From Balanoglossus misakiensis (lineage: Eukaryota > Hemichordata), in NCBI GenBank assembly GCA_040954595.2, contig CM082579.2, forward strand, positions 5,890,001 to 5,954,000: a stretch of 64,000 nt of DNA, written 5' to 3'. Of this stretch, positions 48,744 to 61,600 are shown piece after piece. Within the stretch, counting starts at the first letter, position 1. Each line of letters begins with the position of its first letter. Below the pieces are notes generated by a model that searched no databases, had not been told where the DNA came from, and saw only the letters and a list, made by a program, of their open reading frames with translations. The position numbers were made by a program, and so were the translations under genes.

Positions 48744-51344
48744 GTTGAGATTTCCAGTCTAGCTTTGGAGGCGTGGCTAGAAGACAGGGAGAGAGCTTGA
48801 GATGCAAGGGTAGTTGATTATCGGAGTAACTTCACTTGTTGGGACATGTGTGAGGCACTTTTTAAAGTCGGGACTTGGGTGATCTTGGTTTCTTGGGCAA
48901 CAACGATAGCACCACCACCACCACCCACAACAACCACGGGATAACACAATGAAAAAGAAACTTTACGAAATGCAAGGCCTTAAATTTAGCCAATGCAACA
49001 ATGCTGACTAGGTATTTTCCTTCTGGGCTAAACATTTCATGACGCTTACCTCAAAATTAACCAACCACGGTGGAAAATGAGATTTTATTTGAACACTGAA
49101 TGCAATGCTTTTTGAATAAACTATGTGCAAAATGTCATCAAAATGACAACAGAGGTTGGGTTTCTATGGCAATCCCATGGTTGGAGACAAATATGACCGT
49201 CTCCCAGTGCGCTGTACATTACTGAAGGCCAAAGAAACGCATCCATCTTGCGTGAAGTGACTTTGAAACTGAAACCGTCAATCAAGTCTTTTTTATACGC
49301 TATTATGGCGACTGACACAATGTTGGCCGGATACCAATCAGTTCCGTTTCTCGCGTACATGTAACACTGAGATAAGTAGCCATTTTGAGTTTCAAATGAT
49401 GGCTAATTTGAGGTAATTGATGCTGTGATACAGAAATGAGCAGTTGGGCCCCCTAACCCGTGGCTACTGTTGCAGGCAAATCTCCTGCGGCAAAGGGGGT
49501 AGCGTGAGCTAACACTTTCAGAAGGTATCTTCACTAAATTTTTCTTGGCAGCAAATTTCCTTGGAGGCTGGTAGAGATGATTGGATATTTTTGTGCGCGA
49601 AAATTGTTGTTCCATCAAGACTCAACATTTGTTATCATGATGATTTTTTCAGAACACTATTTTCGCCAGTGCAATGGAAATGCAGCACATTGCAAGAACA
49701 CTATCTTTTTGCTTGTCAAGAAGCCCCCCCCCCTCCCCCACCCACTTCTAAATGCGTTCGCCTTTTTCACCGAGCCATGAAACTAACGAAGTGTTTCAGT
49801 TCAATAAAAAAACTTGAAAGGAAAGAAAAATACAGAATAACCGTCCGCTAATCAAGAATTGAGTAGATGATAGTTTATTGGGTATTAAATAAATACACTC
49901 ACCCGAGGGCGAATAATGCACTGCCTGCCCGTTCAAGTTTTTTAATTGACACTCTAAGGTCATCTGATAGTCTCGCGTTTCACACCTTCAATAAACTCAC
50001 CTCCTTCAATGCCATCTGTAGTCAAGTACTTCAGTTTTTTTTGTTGAAAATATTTGTGTGCCCCTTTTCGATCTTTGTCTCAAACAAACTTGGAAAGAGG
50101 CCAGCTGTGAAGTCAAACTGGCAAAAATTTGACCTTGTGTGCTTTTCGTAGAAAATGCTGACAATGGAAAAGGGCAGAGAGATGGGGGGTCAATCAACCC
50201 GAAAAATAGTTTTGTTTTGGGAAAAGAAGAGTCAGCGGGTGTTTCTGTTAGTTTTATCCGCAAGTGATTTTTGTTGTTGAAAAATGTTAAATCATGCCAA
50301 CTTTAGGTCTTGCTAGTGATTTCTGCACTTGAACATGACGAGGTCACTCAACGGATAATTCGGACAAATATTTCTTTTGTCGCGTTTCCCATTCTGGCCT
50401 GGTTGACCTCTGCACACATCCTGGTCACTGGCCTTGCTGGCACTGGGGGGTCAAAGTGGAGGGGGGGGGGGTCTCAAAGGTAACAACTGGTCATTAAGCT
50501 TATTTCTGTGAGCAGAACATAATTAATTAAGATCAAAAGGAAAACAAATAATGTCAAAAGTTATGACAGTGCCCCTTTAATGCTGACAGGACTCTTCTAT
50601 ATAGTCAGCTACAAAAAGCAACTTTGTGACATTGGGGTTTGATATTGAACAATCATAGCATAAGCCCATCTGCTCCATGACCAAGGCAATATTTTGGTCA
50701 GTAACTAATTTAACCAGTTCTTAATAAAGAACAAACACATGCAGATAGGTACATGTAAAGGCTTTGCCCTTACAATCTTGATTTCACTGCAGTTTTTGGC
50801 TGTTTTTTTCACACACAAAATGACTTATTCAAGACAGCAAAAACTCTGTTCAAAATCCTGCATCGTATGAAATGTCAACACAGTTACATACATGCATTTC
50901 TAAAAAAAGTCGACATGGCAACCCATGGGTATCGAACGTGACACGGTCGCACTGTCAGGAATCAACCGCAAACACACAGGTCAGAGACTGTGAATGGGGA
51001 ATTGGTGGATTCACTGAATAACTTTCTGTATGAACGCACTGCTGATTTTTACAGCAATCAGCAAATCCAGCTGGGCATGCCTGGATGTCATCTTTTTTTC
51101 CCTTCCCGCTTCGAGCTGACAGTGATCGGTTTGATGCTATCAGCTGTTGTCTTCGCACTGCATCCATACTGACAGCGTCAACTGGCAACTGATGTCTCAC
51201 ACACCCTGGCTGTGCCTGCCTGCACCCACAATGCACTATTCGTCCAATTCCCACTTCAGTCTGCAATGTAGAATTTGCACTCAAATCGCCAATTGATGCC
51301 CAAGTCTACACCATGGGAGAAAGGTTGGCCTATGCTGACGTCGG

Positions 51345-51400
51345 CTGCTATGACCACTCATTTAAGACGTCGACTGCTATGACCACTCATTTAAGACACA
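51345..51400. repeat. Short tandem duplication, two copies of about 27 bp
   Basis: The unit containing CTGCTATGACCACTCATTTA occurs twice in direct succession, with one or two differences at the edges. Confidence 0.9.
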
Positions 51401-53263
51401 GTGGCACCCCCACCCCCACCCAAGTCCACTCCCTTAACAAGGTCCACAGAAACAAGAAACATCCCTGTTTTAATCCAGATAGCCTGATACGGGTCTCAAG
51501 CGAAATCAGTCAATGAAAGACAGCCCCTCAAACACCTGCTATGTCTGAAGCTTAATGCCAAGAAACAGACTCAAGAAATCTGTAAAATCCCGAGCTTAAT
51601 CCGTGCAGATAGACAACACATGGGTCAAAGGCCCCCTACAGGTTGAGCCTGGATACAGACCTCTGAAATCAGTAATGTACCAGTCCTGAGTTACAAAAGA
51701 AGAACAATCAACTAACACCTGCTATGTATGACACACAGAGCCTGGGACACAGACCACACTGAAATCAGTAATACCGATTCTCTCAGCCCTGACATTATAA
51801 GCCCACTGACACATGTAATTTTCATGGCAAGAAGACCACAAGTGTGTGAAATGTCCATGTGTGATTAAAGAAGAGCCTGAATTCTACCCTTCCAGGTGTA
51901 TGTATTTGTAACAAAGCAGGCACCAGAGTGCTTCATGAGGGCACGACATGTCGGCCGGGTTCTATGTAATTCTCATCAGGAATATTCTGTGTGTGTATGC
52001 GAAAATGCATCTTTTCTAAAGTTGGTTCATGCCAACAAGTCTTGCATTCTCTGCTGCCAGCCCCCGGGTACATGCATGAGTGAGAAATACCTTGATTACT
52101 ACAATTAAGGGCCTAATTTTATGTCTGAGTGTTGACACAACACATTTAGAAATAACCCCCCACCCGGCATCAAGTATGTGGTGCCATCAGCATACAGGTT
52201 CTTTAAATCTCTGAATATTGTGATCAAGACATTTCTCATTGTCAGTTGGTTTTTCGTTTAACACTTGCCTTTAACTAAAGTCTAAAAAAAGGTATGTCGG
52301 AACAAGGTCACAGTTTTTTTTTTTCTCCAGCAAAAGATGGAAACAGTTTACAAGCAGGACGCATGAATGCTTCTTAGTCATTTGCCATTAACAGCAACTG
52401 AGGCAAACTATGTTGATTGGTTGGTTGATTCAGGGAACCGGGTGATCGGGTCGATTTGGTGATCCAGCCACTGATGATTGGTAAGTGGTGGTAGTGGGGA
52501 TGTTCTGGTCACTGCTGATACATTACATACATGCTTTGCACCAACAGCATGATGCACCACCCTGCTATAGTTGACGAAAAGGTCAAAGGTTAAAAGGACA
52601 TAAATAATCGCCCCAAAAACACCTGTGGTTTCATCCTTTTGTGGGGGGAAACATTTTTCAAGGTTCTCGCACCAGACATCTGAATTCAACGGCGGTGCTT
52701 TTTGCAAGGCATTCCAGAAGTGTGGTGAAGTGGGTGACATTGTGTGTGTGTGATACCGGCAAGAGAAATGCTTCGACGACATCGACTTTTCGTTGAAAGC
52801 AGAGAAGACAACATGTGCGCAACACAAACAAACCCATGATAAATATATCAGCATAAATCGATCAAGGGTGTCAGTAGGGTGATATTGATATACACCATCT
52901 GAAAGATGTGCCCATCCATCTATACCCACCCAACCATCTGTACAATGTATATACATGGATGAATGCATGTATTCACAGATAGGTTTGCAAACTCTGGTAT
53001 AGACATATAGACACACACACCCAAACCGGGTTAATTGCATGGGTACATCTTGGCAGAACTATAATCACAGATGCAGAAATCATAAAAGGGAGGGGAGAGG
53101 GGGACGAGAGAAAGAGGTAGGGGCAAATAGGCAGACAGAGAGATCTGTCGAGATAAACACAGAATAGAGACAATCAAACATTGAGGAGAACAAGTTACTG
53201 GTAGAATGATATACACTGATTTAACAGCAACGAAATAATTTCTTTAAAGAGACAGACAGACAA

Positions 53264-53370
53264 CAGACAGACAGTGGGATGGAGACAGCCTGTCTTTTCA
53301 AGTAGACAACACTGGAAAATTGATGTTGCAGCCAGCCAGCCAGTCAGTCAGTCAGACAGACAGAAAGTAT
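53264..53370. repeat. Tetranucleotide CAGA/CAGC/CAGT repeats
   Basis: Runs of CAGA, then CAGC, CAGT and again CAGA units, interrupted between about 53276 and 53325. Confidence 0.85.
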
Positions 53371-55362
53371 GTAGATGCAAGCACCAACAAGCAAAACACA
53401 GTTCAGCAGACAAATTCTTTCCCCTGCATTACATACATCTGTCACAAAGTCCATCATTAGAAACAAGGTCATGATAGAAATCAAATGACTAGAATAAAAG
53501 GGGGCAGGCATCCAATACAATCAAAACACTGTATAGAAGAAAAGCCTGTGTTACATGTATCAACATAAGTTTCATTGTGAATTAACCATCACTGTGACTG
53601 TGAGATTCCTACATGTACGCTGCAGTCAAGCTTTATGGCTGCATACCTCTGTTCCTATCAAATTTGCATAAATGGAATGGTACCGGTACATCCCATATTC
53701 ACATTTAAATGTACATATTGGTGTCTCTATGTGCATCATTGTGGTGTACCAGTAAGTTTGTTTCCTATATATTTTTTTAGATCTGTGTCATTATAAATAG
53801 AACAATTACTTGTGATGGGGAAAAAACAAATTAACTACCGGAAATTATATTAAAAAGCACATGCTGGGATTCGATCAGCTAGTGCAATGCTGATCCTCTT
53901 CACACAGACTAGGCACACTTCAGCAATAGTAACTCATGTCTGTATTTATAATCAAGCAGTTCTTGAAATTGTGTATTTGCATCACCCACGAGTTTAATCA
54001 TTAACTGCCTTGATTGATTTCCTGAAATACTGGCGTCTCTCCAGTAGTTTTTTTTCTCTACTTAATAAACCAAACACTCCCTTGGCAAAGGTTAACTTAA
54101 AATGTCATCAGGAACCAAAACAGTACACAAATGAAAATAACACAGATATAAAAGACACTGGTGTTATTCTGCCCTGAATTTGACAAGGCGAGGCAGTCTA
54201 AAGCCTCTTCTTTTGTTTGGTGTGATAGACACCTGTTAATGTTGAAACACAGCCCAGTCATTCTGACAAACTCTGAACAGAACAGTTTTGTGGTACAAGG
54301 AGGATGACGGACGATAACCGTCATTGTCATTTTAGCCCCTGTGCTGTCCCCTGTGTCTACTACATTTACCTAACTCCAATTGTGTCATTTTTGCATCAGC
54401 AATAAAAACCTGCTTCTCATGACATTTCAGTTGATACAAAAATTACCATGTATGAATATTCATGACAATGGCCCATAGTAATATGTAGAGGGCGCTCTTC
54501 ACTGCTGAAATCACATTGCTCCAACATACACTGCGATACATATATTTTTCATCCTCACTATGAAAGTGAGAAAATGTACTGATTCCATTAAAGTGCAAAG
54601 ATCAGGGGCATCAACGTGACAGCTTGCTACCCCCTGGAGCGTTTCTCCATCTTATCTCTGACTAACCCTCCAGAAACCTCTGACCTCCGACCTCTCATCA
54701 CACGGGCAACGGTTTTCTCCAAAGACTATGCGCCACTGTGCGGTGAATTAAACATCAGACGAGTACCGATGCACCTAACTTCATCACTCGATCGATCTGT
54801 AGAGTTATTCGCTACGACGAATTAAACATTTACAGGGCACGGGTAAAAAATGAACACGTTGGCTCGCATTTCAAACAGGCACCCGACAGAGTCGAGCTGA
54901 TGTGTAATATTTCAGATTTAAATTAACAAACACGTTTTGCTAAAAGGACTTAAATAATACATATTGCCCGCACCTGTCTATGTTGACACTCAGCATTCAA
55001 AATGTGTTCATCGCATAAAATATTGATGCCGCCTGTCAGTGACGGCACAGTTCGCGTGTTAAAACGATTCCTTGTTAATTTTTAACGTTCGCCGTTCGAT
55101 TTAAATATGATTTGTTTCTACACAACCTCTGAATGTAATATAAACCATTTCCAGTTTCTGTCATAAAAAGTTAAAATCTGTGTAAAAATACCCTCAGTAT
55201 TCAGTGTACGTGTGTTGAAATTGTAAATTATGTATTTCAGTTACTTTTTTCCTGAGAAATATTGCAAATAAAGACTTGTAGAACATGCATGGCTCATCTG
55301 TGTTTTCACCTGACTATAAAGCCATTATGTTCTTTGCAACTTACACTGGAAGTTAATCTCTT

Positions 55363-55697
55363 TTATTCATTGTACTTCTCTGGGAGTGGTCTGTGGAAGA
55401 GTTTATAGAAAGCACCTTTATACACAGACTTCAGTTCATCGACACCGATGTCCACTTTATCAAAACCTTCTTGAAGTCCGTACACCGCCAATCTGCATAG
55501 TCTGGTTGTTATAGGGGACGCATCTCCACGGCGGGCCAAGTCACGGACGTCCATCCACTGGGCAGCCGACAGCTCATCTTGACACATGCGGATGTCAAAG
55601 GTCAAGGGTCGCAGCCGGCAGATGACGTAGATATCGGAGTTGCCGAACGCGTTCGGGTGGTTGTGCTGCTGCCGGAACGACAGGACCGATTTGAATT
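55363..55697 (-). CDS. NUDT6: NUDT6 terminal coding exon with stop
   Basis: 335 nt after acceptor CCCCCGACAG (phase 1), ending at TAA. It encodes the C-terminal half of the Nudix domain: [29 protein letters not shown] and the [13 protein letters not shown] tail. The match to vertebrate NUDT6 is almost ungapped to the end. Confidence 0.96.
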
Positions 55698-58600
55698 CTG
55701 TCGGGGGAAGAGAGACAGACCCGGTCAGGGGGGAAATTGAACGGGAAATGGGAAAATTATCTGTGTCGGGATTATCTCATCAGCAGGCTTTGGCTGTTGT
55801 CAGGGGCTTCTGTTCATGAATGTTTTGATCTAGGTACAGTTTTTCTCTTTCTTGGGGCACTATGGCATACATTCATGAACCACAAAACACTCCACTGAGA
55901 TTTTTGTGCGCTTCCTTTGATGCAGACCTTATCACAACTGGAACAGATCGTATCAATTTGACAAACTCACTCCTGTTCCTCGTATCTGCAATTCTACAAT
56001 AGGCACAATAGTCAAAATAGATAACACACAGACACACTCACGCAGAAGCTTGATATCGTATCATGTCGCGCTTTAAAAAGCACAAAGCATTGAAATATCC
56101 CGATAGGTGTGTTAAGAATGCACACTGCATTTTAAAATGATGCAGTGGCTGTATCTCAATATCTTACTGCTTGAGATGACAAAGGCAGTCAGATAACAGC
56201 CGTTGCCATGCCAACATAAGAAAGGCCATTGATTTTGGTATCAGTGAACTCAGCAATTCGCGATTAAATCGCAATTATATGCAAAATATCAAGGTCAATA
56301 CTTTGTTGGTCCCTGGCTACATGTGCCTTGCTAAAAACTGTGCATGGCTGTCTATTTTTAGTGTCTGTATCTCTTTGGTACTGTGAGGTACATCAGCATA
56401 ATAGTATTGCAGGGAGTCGATCATGCTGGTTGCATGTGGATGGCCATGATAGAAGAGTCTCCAGTGTGTATTACATCATGTGTACGACAAAAGTCAGTGG
56501 TGACTGTATGTACCTCTAATTTAACTTGGCCAGCTGTTTTACCTCAGTGACTCCAATCCCCTCCCATCAACTCGCTGGAATTCCTTCGCATAGCTGAATG
56601 CCAGCGTCCCAAAAACCTGCAGATTTTGTAAACGAAGCATATCAAAACAAGTCCACTCACTGAAATCTAAAATTAGCAGACTGCTTTCTGTTCTGTAATT
56701 TTCCCTTCTTTTTTTCAGGATTGAGTTGAAGCTACGAGAGGCCTGCAATTCACACCTAGGTTGGGCAGGAAGCACATGGCTGACTATATGTCCACACGTC
56801 CACAGTAGTTGTGTAGTCACACCGCGAATCTTGAGTTTGAGTGTTTATTTGATCGGCACCCCTGACATTCTCAGAAAGCTTGACAATGCATGTCTGTGTT
56901 TATACTTGCGATGAGTGTCTTCAATAAATGTCCTTCAACAGGTGGATATAGTTTTAAGGCAAAGGCCAGTTCATGGCTAAAAAATTATTTGCACTAGAAA
57001 TTGAAAAAAAAATGTGTGTACACTGTCAAGAGCCTCGGGGGCTAAGATAGATCTCTGTTGTAGGCCAGAGTACTGCGGGTATCAAATAATGTAAGCCGGA
57101 TGATCACACAATGATCTGTGCAGGCCAAGGTTTGCACTCTTTCGAGTGTCCACTCAACATCGATAACCAAACCTCAGATTTTTTTCTCTCTCTCTCTCAC
57201 AGCATCAGTCATTCCAGCTAATCAGTGTTACAACTGTCAGAACTCGAAATATGCAGTGGCACAGCTGGAAGACGTTCAAACTACAAAGGTCACTTCAGGT
57301 CACTACACTCTAGGCTCTTGAGGGGGTAGGTCATGTATACATTTGGTGGACCGCCCAAAAGACAAAAACCGCCACTTTCTCACTAGCAGGACAGGACTGT
57401 TTGGAACCGCGCATTCCGATGGCAGTTGAGTTTTCCATCATACTACGCCCTACACAATGTGTTTATCAGGACGATATAATTCACTTCTTTTTTTTTATTA
57501 TTTAGTCTAAGAACATAATCCAAATTTATGGGCTACTAAGTGACTCTAATACGAAACATTATGAGTGTAATACTGAGAAATATGACAGCTTCTTGTTGGA
57601 GAGAATTGAAACTGCAATGGTTTGCTTGCATTTCATCCAGGTGGGCAAATATTAAAGATGAGGGCTGCTGAGAGAAACTGCATACCTGCATTCATTATTT
57701 CCTATTTGTCACTGTGTAATGCCTTGAAAAATACAGTCATCATTAAATCAATATTTTCATTTGCAATATAAATTATAATAGACACTTTATCAAAATCGAA
57801 GTTGAAATCTGCAAATATTCAGAGCTCTCATGAAATTCCTTATAAGGCAGTACTGAACAGTAACGACTTGAATTTGAGGTAAAATCAACATTTTTTCCCA
57901 AACGATGTTACTTTTGATCACAATCAAAGCCACACAACAAATTCAAGAATCTGGCACACTAGCAGTGATCAAGAAAGTTGCTTGAATAAAACCCCAAAAT
58001 ATGATAGGAATTTTACGGGATTTGGCATCCGACATGACAGACTTGACTTCACTCCACCTTTGACCCCTTGCTGAACGCCAAAAGACAAAAAACTCTTTCA
58101 GCAGTGCAGAAGTACTGAATCTTTTATCTCCATAAATTACATCTAGGTATTCTAGATAAGGAAGGGCGATAACATTCAAGCAAAGTTACAATGAAGTGCA
58201 TTCAGGATTCTTCAAATCACAAAATAGAAATATAAATGACAGTCCAATGACCTGCGTCTGACACGTACCTGAAAAATTACACCTTAAAGAGGTTTTTATT
58301 GCAGTGTACAGTGCATCAGCTGCTGTATTTATGCAATAAAATACTCTAGTTTTAGGCTGGCATTTAATATGCTGGTTCATGAATAGACGAATATCCACAT
58401 CAACATATTTCTATGGCCTGATTCACTCGAGCCTTCATTCCGAGAGATGGTTCGCCTACAGTACCTCATTAATTTCCTGAGATAAACTACCCTCCAGTGT
58501 ATGTATGTATGTATGTATGCAAACTCACGACTCGATAGCGATCTCGACAATTCTACAGGAATGAGCGCGCATACATGGATCTGATTTTCGTCCGCAGATT

Positions 58601-61600
58601 CCCAGCTCCCTATTTAACGCACAGCTGGTTCTCGGTGAAAGTTCTGACACATTACAGCAATAAACACACCGCTCAGTTTATGTTCTACTTTCAGTGGTTC
58701 ACTGCATTCAGTGGGTGGGGTTCACGTCAGACATTTTACATTTTGCACAGGTGGCAATTTTTTTACGCTGGCTCAAAATAAGCGATGTGGACACCTTATG
58801 TCAGAATGGAACCAGACTTAGCTTGGTTCGGGTAGAATGTGGGGTTTAGGTCCGGCCTAAAATTTGCACCAAATTAAAATGGTGGTGTGGACATGTTAGG
58901 CCGGCTGCATGGCCATCGTCCCAATGTAAGCTCTTGTGATTTTAGGCATTGAACAAGACATTGTTCATTAGACCAACTCTGAATCAGACACTCAGACTTC
59001 AACTGTTGAAAAGACAAATGAAATCATCAGAGAAGATTTTATATAACCAGTGACCAGAACCTAGCCTGACTAGACTGTACATATTATGTGAATAACTCTT
59101 ATGCCTGACCAGAATAACTATTTCAGATGTTTCACATCAATTATCATGGCATAAATCTCCCTATGGCTATCTATCTATCAGCTCACCTGACTGGATTCCG
59201 GTCTCCTCAAAGACTTCCCTGACAGCCGTGTCCGCGATATCTTCACCGGGATCAGACAATCCACCAGGAAATTTCCAGCCTGCTATCTGTGTTGGCAAGA
59301 TGAAACAAGAGGGATATATGTTCTGGAGTTGATTACATGATGGCTGTGATGCAATGATGGTGCGACTGTGATAAGCTTGGGTCACAGATGTTTTGTAACT
59401 GTTTTGGTAATAACAAAGTTGTTCTCAAATCTTTTTTTTTCAACCATTTTTCACCACACAGCAGAAAATAATTGATTGTGGTTTTAAAGAATCAAATATA
59501 TAACCGCAACTGTGGATGATCAAAAATGAATCAATATGAAATTATAAGATATGACACGGCCTGTCCAACCATGCCACAGATAAATGCTATGATATTGATT
59601 TCTAGATTGAAATTGAAGATTATTCTGAAGGCGACAAACAACATCTTCCTTGCCTCTTATCAATCATTTTCTAGCAACAGATCAAACTTTTCAGTTGCAT
59701 GTTTTGAAATGTGTAAATACATACTGTGATATTATCTTGCACCATCAACACTTGGCCAGTATCTTCGTTCAAAACACAACCTACGAAAGAATTCATTCAT
59801 AACATTATAGTACCCTTTTCGACAGACCTGGGGGGGGGGGGGGGGTATTTAAAACATTTTTAAGACATTTTCTTCATCACAATAATAAAAGGACATGGTA
59901 AAATCTGCAACAAGACTGTACACAAAAACTGTACCTATAATAATCAATAAAATATATGTTAGTTATGTCGGAAAGAATGTTTTTGTCATAAAAACAAAAG
60001 AAATATACCGTACAACAGTACATTTGTCCCTGAACAAGTTTCACAACAATGTTCTATTGTTCAGGAACAGAATGTGGGTGTACCCCACCGAGCGAATCTT
60101 ATAATTTAATGTATCAATGTGTACAAATGGTTCAAAATGGTCCATGTGGGTCTTATAGTTGAGCACGGTACCATGAACTATAAACGTATATCACATTCTA
60201 GCTCAATCATTTTGGCTGGATAGAAGGGTGAAGCACCTGTTGCTCCTAATCCCCAGTGGACCATTAGAGGGGTGTGCTTGGTCCTATACTGGTACAACCC
60301 GGGATTTATACCTTCCACCAGACAAATTGTCCCAACCTTTCGATAATCACACTGTCAGGTACATGTAGTGACATACATGAAAGAATTCAACCAATATAAA
60401 AGTCACAGGGGTTAATTACTGTTACACTACCGATTATTGATTATCGTTCAAATGATTTATTCACTACAGTTTAATAGGCACAGAATTCTTCCTATATTTT
60501 TGAAGATACCACCAGTCATAGTATACAAGAAAATCAATATCAAATTCAGAATAACTATTGGTGTACTTTTTTTTTTCTCTTGGGTCGTACCGTTCGTGTC
60601 CTTGGCGTGAAGCATGACTAGCAGGGGTGTCAGACATGGAGATATGTGTAACATGTTGAAACATGGCCGATTACGTGCGTCATTTCCTGACTCGACCACA
60701 AGAGTTCCCACACTGGTTTCAATGCTCTCGTTTCATCTCACGCAGAGTGTTAAATAATATCATCGGTTAAGAATGAAAGACGCGTACACCAAAAAAAGTA
60801 CATTTCAACTTGCAGATTTCAACTTCCTTACAAGTGCGATAAATTTGACTGTTTTTGAGAAGTACTTGTTTGACAATTTTTTGTTTAACTCTGCAAAATG
60901 TAAACGAGGCTGGCAATGAAGTTCTAAGCTATTGTCACATTGTTACTTAACTGTTGACGAGCTTAGAAAATGCTCAACTAATATGTATGGATAAATCTTT
61001 AACGATGTGATTGAATCTTTAACATTGAGATATGGTTTATTACAGTGTAGTGTGCCGTCTCTCAAGGAGAGAGAGAGCCAGTGTCCAGCTTTCTTTACTC
61101 AGTCAGGGGTTACATGGGTGAGACCATACCCTGTTGTTGAGCTGAAATGCTGGAAGGCATCTCTAAAATGCTCAGTGAACTGGGTGAATCTTTGAAAAAA
61201 AGGAGTGGTTGTTAACTCTATGCAAGGTGTGCAAGAGACCTAATTTGGACGTGTATTCAAACACAGGGGGGCATTTCTGTGCGTGCGTATATATACACAG
61301 ACACAGAGGTCTGTCTGTCTGTCAACCTGGAGGGCTATAGCCGGGGTGATGGTGCGTACAATGCAGTCATTGGGCGGACTGCAAACAAGCCAATTTGCAG
61401 CAAATGAGAAGATAATTTGACTGTGCACAAATGGGAGTAGTGTTTTGTGCCGGAGCATTGTTGAAGCTGATGATGGCCCGCGAGAATATGACCACCTTGA
61501 GCCGAGATGATGCTTAAGGACCCTGCCGATTATAAATACAGGGCGCATAATTGGTAGCTTCGCTGTGGGCAACGAGTGGAGGAGAAGGATGACCACCACT

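Larger units (their letters stand above)
40917..55362. other. Gene-free region between the repeat array and NUDT6
   Basis: About 14.4 kb without a recognisable exon; the left end of the NUDT6 3' UTR should be just left of 55363. It holds degenerate CTGTT repeats (41880-41965), degenerate GTGAT/GATAT repeats (43000-43190), a perfect X-box palindrome (46040-46053), a candidate enhancer with K50 homeodomain sites (46523-46818), C18 and C19 runs, a 27-bp tandem duplication (51345-51400) and CAGN repeats (53264-53370). Confidence 0.55.

Noticed and set aside
50917-50957. tRNA-like segment (GGGTATCGAACGTGACAC), and a similar one near 53869
   Set aside because: T-arm-like match only; acceptor and anticodon stems do not form by eye. 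Could be remnants of tRNA-derived SINEs, but not supported.
52408-53040. Longest open frame in the window, 210 codons on the minus strand
   Set aside because: Composition is low-complexity and rich in Cys, Tyr and His from GT/CA-type repeats; no domain, no splice logic and no similarity recognised.
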